Both the position numbers and the translations under genes were made by a program. A DNA stretch of 64,000 nucleotides from Malania oleifera (taxonomy: Eukaryota; Streptophyta; Magnoliopsida; Santalales; Ximeniaceae): NCBI RefSeq assembly GCF_029873635.1, contig NC_080422.1, positions 12,183,764 to 12,247,763 on the forward strand, in the 5' to 3' direction. Within the stretch, counting starts at the first letter, position 1, and each line of letters starts with the position of its first letter. The notes beneath the pieces are model-generated. The model made no database searches. It was not told the origin of the DNA and worked only from the letters and a program-made list of their open reading frames with translations. This document shows positions 58,507 through 64,000 of this stretch, in pieces.

Positions 58507-58833
58507 TTGTGATTTCTTAACCATTAAGCAACTAAAAATGATATTTATAGACCACTTGACCCAGTCAAATTTGTCAACGAGTGGTGCCTTCGTCGACGAG
58601 CCACAGAAGGCTCTTCGTCGACGAACCTCTTCCTTTATCGACGAACCCTTGTTCGATATTTTTCTTATCTGTCGGGATCTCTTCATCGCCAAGGCTCTGA
58701 ATTTTGGTGACGAAGAGCAGAAGGGCCTTCGTCGATGAGAACCTTGGCTTCGTCGACGAAGCCTGCTAAAATTACCTTTTTACCCTTTTCTGATTTGTGT
58801 CTTTATTTTATGGGTTTGGGTCTCTACACATAG

Positions 58834-59192
58834 CATATCCCCATCACTGCATTCTGAATCTTCCTCCACTACACTTGCAGATTTTGATAGATCCTTAAAC
58901 ATATATCGGCTTTTCAGTTTTCGCCAAACTGATGTCGGAGAATTCTCATCCATGACGTGATACAATATGTCATCAGTCAAACATAGACAGATGGTTGATA
59001 CTGCCATTGCCCCCAATTCATTCCAACTTGTTTTATCCATGCTTTCCGGTTGAATTTTGTAGAAAACCTTTACCATGCCTTGCTGCATCAAAAGATCCTT
59101 CACTTTTCTCTGCTACAAACCGAAATTTCCGATTCCATTAAACTTGAAAACATCAAATTTCACAGATGAAGATTTAGAGGCCGTTACAACAA
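58834..59192 (-). pseudogene. Copia gag fragment
   Basis: Reading VKDLLMQQGMVKVFYKIQPE and LYHVMDENSPTSVWRKLKSR (58780-59103) shows the N-terminal copia gag domain. It jumps to EEDSECSDGDMLCV, which normally lies beyond the zinc knuckle, so the middle of gag including the knuckle is deleted. A stop interrupts the start of the frame near 59115. Confidence 0.78.
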
Positions 59193-59194
59193 TG

Positions 59195-59207
59195 CTCTAA
59201 TACCAAT
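59195..59207 (-). other. Copia primer-binding site
   Basis: The minus strand reads TTGGTATTAGAGC, one change from the usual tRNA-iMet complement, just inside the 5' LTR at 59211. Confidence 0.75.
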
Positions 59208-59210
59208 TTT

Positions 59211-59774
59211 TGTGTAAAAACCCCAAAATATGCACATCTGAATATATATATATATATATATATGTATGTATATATTTGTGTAAAAGATCAAACACACAAT
59301 GCAGCAATCTAAATGGTGAATATAGAACAATTCCATAACCACAACAAGTAAATAAAGTAATAACAATAACAATGACACTAAGAATTACGTGGTTTGACAA
59401 TGCCTATATCAACGGGAGCAAATGGCAATGATTCACTATCTTCTTGTGTAAATTACAAGAGTAATATAAGAACCCTCTCAATTCTTTCTACAACCATCAA
59501 CCAACACTTGACTCACTATATACAACATATTTTATGTATATATAAGCCTCCTAGGAGGTTTTCCTCTCGAAACCCAACCATATTAACGTCCAAATATTCA
59601 AAATTCAAAATCTGCTTTGGTATCCTGAACCAAACCATTGACAGTTTCAGGCAGAATAGAACACTGCCCCCAAATTGTCATCGGTTACAGGAAACCATCA
59701 ACTATTTGCCCTACTGCACTACTGCACCCTAATTTCCTTCATGCTTTCCCTTAGAATGTAAGCCACAATTCACA
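59211..59774 (-). repeat. 5' LTR of the copia element
   Basis: 564 bases, aligned with 53892-54424 throughout. It differs by a longer TA run (59245-59264) and scattered substitutions. Frames in it are not genes. Confidence 0.83.
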
Positions 59775-61080
59775 AAATGTTAACATAAAGTAAATATAAT
59801 TAATGATGTCAAACTTTAGTTGCATCAATCCTTCTTCTCTTGCAATTTATGTTTGTTAAAAAACCAAAAAAAGAAAGAGAAGAAAATGACGTGGCTCATT
59901 GTGTAATTGCATGTAGTTGCACCTTCTTTTTCACCCTTGAGAGCCCCTTTGGTTTTCCTATTTTTCAAAAATCACATCTTTCCTAGCATTTGACTTTAAA
60001 AAAAAAAAAATCTACAACTTGTTCCCTTTTGTTTCATTTTTATTTTTCCGTGTACCATAAAGTTGACTTTAGGTTTGAGTCCATTAGTATTTATTATTGC
60101 TTTTGTAGTTATAATATATCACCTTCTTTTTCAAAAAAGACATAAGATTTCAAATTCTAACTTTGAGCGAGATTAAAAGGAATGATGTATGAAATCAAAA
60201 TTAGCTACTTGACATGGTTTAGTCCACACGGTATTAAATTTAGCCTTAGGGCAAGCGTAGTTCAAGAGAAGTAGAGAGAAGAGAAACAATTATTTCTCTC
60301 TACTTTGCATGGTTTAATAAGATGCAAAAAAAAAGAAGGGTAGAAATATCTTAAGAAAAAAGAAAAAGTCATTTAAAAAAAAAAAAAAAGCCTTTCAAAA
60401 GACTGCTTTTTAAACCTAATGATTAAATGTACTTTCATATTGTTTAGTTTATCAATTTTTTTTCTTCGATTTAAAGGTAGAAAAATGGACTCATTTTCAT
60501 CATTTTTTCTTTCAATTTATTTTCTCTTTCTCCCCAATATATATGAATCACACGAGAAATGGAGAGAAGGAAGTGAAATTTATTTCCTTCTCTTCTTCTC
60601 TCAACTCTAATAGTAAAAATTTCTTCGAGCCTTCTAAATGACATCCTAATCATTAGAGCACCAAACTTCACTATTAGCAATTTTCAATTCTTTTCTAAGT
60701 GAAAATGAAAAAGTTTTTGAAATAGAAATGAAATACTCTCGCTGCACATGGACACTTAAAGACCAAAAAAATTCCATTAAATTAAGAAAAGGTTTTCTCT
60801 TCAACAGTGAAATTAATTAAGATTATTTACAATAAGTATATTCTTGTTAGGTCTGGTGAAAATTTTCATACATTTGGATATGAAATTTTCTTTAAAATTC
60901 TCTTTTAAATAAATGAATTGCAATGATTAAAAACAATTTTTTTTACATATTTTTTCAAAACAATTATTGCAAAAAGGTGTAAATAAAGCTGATTTTTAAT
61001 GGAAATATCCAGAAGAAATGTAATTTTCAAAATATGCAACATAAAATAAAAGTATTAAAAGTTCAACCATGTAAACATCT
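59775..61080. other. AT-rich intergenic region
   Basis: No credible gene. Poly-A runs (59998-60010, 60375-60389) are present. The short frames near 60419-60680 are on AT- and pyrimidine-biased sequence and have no family features. Confidence 0.5.
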
Positions 61081-61382
61081 TACTAGATTGTCACTTTACC
61101 TAAAAGTTTAAGTTTTTAGGTTGTGAGTCAACAATGTATATCAAGTTTTAACACTTTCCTGTACGTGCAATCCAATAGCACATGAAGAGATAAACACACG
61201 ACACATAACATATATGATAGGGAATACAATTTTTTTTTTAAACACTATAGAATAAACGCAGGCAACAAGACTAGAATCCAGGACCTCTTGGAAACTAACT
61301 CTGATACCATATTAGATTACCACTTTACCTAAAAGTTTAAGCTATTTGGTCGTGGGGTAACAATGTATATTAAGTTTTAACA
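61081..61382 (-). mobile_element. TRIM-like element, copy B
   Basis: On the minus strand the first LTR-like unit (61382-61310) starts TGTTAAAACTTAATATACAT. The primer site TGGTATCAGAGTT follows (61309-61297). The second unit (61153-61081) starts TGTTAAAACTTGATATACAT. The interior carries GGATTGCACGTACAGG, like the interior of copy A at 53227. It has no coding capacity. Confidence 0.72.
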
Positions 61383-62688
61383 GTTATTATTATTATTAGT
61401 TTGACAAAGTTTGTATTCTTGCACTGTATTTGATTAGTAATTTTAATGAGTTTGGATCTTTTACATTTGAATTTGTGTGCATAGATAAAAAAAAACTATA
61501 TATAAAATTGTATTGATTGTTCTGCATTTATGGAGTGAGACAGCACAATATTATGAAGAGGTTTGTCAACACAGACAAAGAGAAGTTCCATGTGTTGACT
61601 GCTCAACCAACCTTGCCTTATTTATCTCAGTTAGCTTTCACAAGCAAACAAACAAACAAACAATTAAATAAATTTCATCAATATATATATTAAGGGTCCT
61701 TGTGAGATTGCTGAGAATGAGTGAGATTGTGGATGATGAGTTAATTTGATTTTTGGCTTTACATGTTGAAATGATTAGACTTTTGAGCTAATGTTCTTCA
61801 CGGGCCTCGTTAAATCTTCCTTTTCATTTATACATATCCCATTCAATTTAGCTTCAATATTGATGGAATTTGATTATTTTTTTCTTTATAATTTTGGCAA
61901 AGAATGCCCTTTGTTAATTGATATGGATGTGGGTGCATCTCAAAGTTGAAATCACATTAATTAATCATCTAAAATATTACTGATTAATTTCCTATCGACT
62001 AATGATTGAAGGACGGCTAAATTAAATCTCACAATGGTTAGAAAATTCTGAGAAACTTTGACTTATACAATTAAGGTTGAAATGCACCTGTTTCACATCT
62101 TTTAAGATTGAAATTATAAGGTGCACGGGACAAACTGACAATATCTCATATTAATCATGAGATAATTCTCAACATTAATTAATAATGACCTTCTCTAGAC
62201 AATGCAAACTTTAGGAAAAAATAAAAAGAGGTTTAAATTAGCTAAATTAAACGAAAACCCTGTCTTAATGGGAGACTATAAAAATATCTTCATGAGAGAC
62301 CCTTTTTTATACATGTACAAGATCCTCGAGATAAAATAGACAATGTGTTGCATGAGTAAATTTCGACAATAGGACTTGCCCATCACTTTTAAATCGACTA
62401 TTTTGGTGAAAATTTAAAACTACTATCAACAATTTGCAATATAATATTGCTCCTCTCGATAGGAGGTTGTCCTCGTAATTAAATAAAATTTATTACTACG
62501 AGCAACTTGCATGTATGGCTCTCAATAAGTTTAATCACAATAAGACCCTTGATGATGGTAATTGACTTGTGGGCACTATTAGCCTAAAATATATACATGC
62601 ATGCAGCACAATGCATTTAACTTCATTTATTTTTCCCTTTTTTGTGGAAAAAAGAGAAAATTAAGAATTAACCAAGCTCAAAATCAAC
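61383..62688. other. AT-rich intergenic region with a partial MITE arm
   Basis: The stretch at 61440-61520 matches one arm of the MITE family (ACATTTGAATTTGTGTGCAT). An AAAC-type tetranucleotide run is at about 61644-61662. No credible gene is present. Confidence 0.45.
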
Positions 62689-62778
62689 TCTCTCTCTCTC
62701 TCTCTCTCTTAAATAGTAGTTTCCTTTTCAACTCCTCCATTGGGTCTAAAAGATATATTTCAAGTTTTACATTTAATA

Positions 62779-62827
<49 letters not shown>

Positions 62828-62892
62828 TAGTAGTTTCCTTTTCAACTCCTCCATTGAGTCTAAAAAATATATTTCAAGTTTTACATTTAATA

Positions 62893-62945
<53 letters not shown>

Positions 62946-63006
62946 TAGTAGTTTCCTTTTCAACTCCTTCATTGGGTCTAAAGGATATATTTCAAGTTTT
63001 ACATTT

Positions 63007-63057
<51 letters not shown>

Positions 63058-63120
63058 AATAGTAGTTTCCTTTTCTACTCCATTGGGTTTAAAAGATAAA
63101 TTTTAAGTTTTGCATTTAAC
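62689..63120 (+). repeat. Compound tandem repeat: CT tract plus a 74-bp block, four units
   Basis: Each unit is a CT run of varying length followed by a block that starts TTAAATAGTAGTTTCCTTTT and ends in ACATTTAATAC. Block starts are at 62709, 62823, 62941 and 63055, a period of about 114-118 bases. The CT runs differ in length, and the fourth block has drifted (TTCAATAG). All reading frames through it are artefacts. Confidence 0.9.
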
Positions 63121-63879
63121 ACCACAGAGTCATTTGAATTTGCCCAAAGCCCACATAATTTACTACAGCCTATATGTTAGGTCCCTTTGCCCATGATGAT
63201 TATACACCATGCATAAAGAGTCCCAAAAGACAGCCAGCTGTAATATATAATATGAACCAAATGGGGTCACAGTCCATATAATAATGTTGGCTTTTAGGGT
63301 TCATTGTCTATGAGTAATTGTGCTGCTTTTTGCATCAGCTGTCCTGAGAGGGAAACATATGTACAAGTTGGACTAAACATTCATCAATGATCTAAACTTT
63401 ACTCAAAGGGATGAAATTTATATTTAGAAAGTAAAAACACTAATGAAACTCTAATGCCCTCATTGTCCACATCATACTGAGCTGGAATGAAAATTACCCA
63501 AAAGCATTAGAGGCATGCACTTGAGTTGTCTGCTAAAATTCCTTCCAGATTGCAGTTCATGTCAATGGTAAAAATTAATTTTGGGACAAATCGTCAACTC
63601 AAATGTCTTAAATTCGATTTCGAGACGTAAAATTTATATTTGAGCGAAAACTTGCGTGAGTTGTTGTGTAAGAGTCTCAAAGTGAATCATAAGAATTTTC
63701 TACTATTAAGAAAGAAAAAGATAAAAAGCAAGATCAAGCTCATACAAATTTTTTTAAAAAAACCTACCAAATACCAAAAGAAGAAGAAGAAGAAGAAGTA
63801 AAAATGGCCCAAGTCCTCCAAATCCTCTCTCTCTCTCTCAACCCCACTGAAAAGTAATTATAGTTTATGATTGGTTAGT
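63121..63879. other. Intergenic region with an AAG microsatellite
   Basis: No credible gene. An AAG triplet run (about 63779-63798) and a short CT run (63826-63839) are present. Confidence 0.45.
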
Positions 63880-64000
63880 AGTGTTTGAAACATGAATTTC
63901 GAGTTTTGAATTGAATTTGTGTGAATTTAGATAAAATACAATGTAAAATTATATTGGGTTTCATATAAATTTATACAAATTCAAATCTAAAGGTTAAAAT
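63880..64000. mobile_element. MITE-like palindromic element, cut by the window end
   Basis: The arms GAATTGAATTTGTGTGAATT and TAAATTTATACAAATTCAAA (then TCTAAAGG) are mutually inverted around an AT-rich centre, as in the other family members. The outer right end may lie beyond base 64000. Confidence 0.65.

Larger units (their letters stand above)
56574..58828 (-). mobile_element. Solo gypsy LTR inserted in the copia element
   Basis: On the minus strand it begins TGTAGAGACCC (58828) and ends GACGTTACA (56574), 2255 bases. The flanks CATTG (56569-56573) and CATAG (58829-58833) are a target duplication with one mismatch, and copia gag-pro coding text is split at this point. It has CGTCGACGA words (58570-58760), a minus-strand TATAAATA (about 58541-58548) and a long GA tract. 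Phrases such as CAGCGAACTGAGTTCTC link it to the LTRs of the 20560-29275 element. Confidence 0.82.
53892..59774 (-). mobile_element. Ty1/copia retrotransposon, minus strand, decayed
   Basis: LTRs at 59211-59774 (5') and 53892-54424 (3') share long identical stretches, for example GATCAAACACACAATGCA, and both have the GTGGTT-CGGCAATGCCTACATC type of phrase seen in copia LTRs. On the minus strand they run TGTGAATT to TTACACA. After removal of the 2.26-kb solo LTR the interior is only about 2.5 kb, so much is deleted. Flanking bases do not give a clear duplication. It is not autonomous. Confidence 0.85.

Noticed and set aside
53887-59779. Target duplication for the copia element
   Set aside because: The flanks TATGT and AAATG (or AATGT with a shifted border) do not match well enough to claim.
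1-64000. CRISPR array, operon, phage, integron, origin or rRNA cluster
   Set aside because: The sequence is plant nuclear DNA. The regular repeats present are microsatellites, minisatellites and LTR arrays, without the spacing of a CRISPR array. No new multi-gene system could be supported.

Overview
This is nuclear DNA from a flowering plant, most likely a eudicot. The evidence is two intron-containing plant genes, one of them an Aux/IAA auxin repressor, set in AT-rich DNA full of LTR retrotransposons, a LINE fragment, SINE-like units, MITEs and TRIM-like mini-elements. I cannot name the species. No bacterial, organellar or phage features were seen, and there is no CRISPR array, operon or rRNA.

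Bases 1-30950 are a pile of nested retrotransposons without host genes. The oldest layer is an LTR-like sequence seen in pieces (1-156, 3799-5093, 16883-17223, 19009-19355). Into it went a decayed Ty3/gypsy element (5094-16882; LTRs of about 2.2-2.3 kb, gag and pol full of stops). The 5' LTR of that element was later hit by another retrotransposon, now a 3.0-kb solo LTR (5890-8908) with a perfect 5-bp target duplication. A solo LTR of a second family lies at 17224-19003 (duplication AAAGC). Further right, a minus-strand solo LTR (19703-30685, duplication ATGCA) is split by a whole minus-strand gypsy element (20560-29275). At the far left, a gypsy pol fragment sits between two LTR ends that point in opposite directions (320-3798).

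Bases 34283-39279 hold a four-exon plus-strand gene for a 429-residue, single-pass membrane protein of unknown function. All splice phases agree. Its first intron carries a MITE and a 5'-truncated RTE-like LINE with an 11-bp target duplication.

Bases 45452-49287 (minus) hold a five-exon Aux/IAA gene of the IAA27 type (347 residues) with the repression motif, the degron and both halves of the PB1 domain. Its first intron carries a MITE that was itself interrupted by a TRIM-like mini-retrotransposon (47660-48116, duplication CAAAC).

Bases 53227-61382 contain a decayed minus-strand Ty1/copia element (53892-59774) that was hit by a 2.26-kb solo LTR (56574-58828). Two copies of a second TRIM-like family lie on either side of it. 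Palindromic MITE copies are scattered from 35.4 to 64.0 kb, and a compound CT-rich tandem repeat lies at 62689-63120.

The two genes show no functional link. I found no new multi-gene system. The notable content is the insertion history, the shared CGTCGACGA palindromes in the LTRs, and the small non-autonomous element families.
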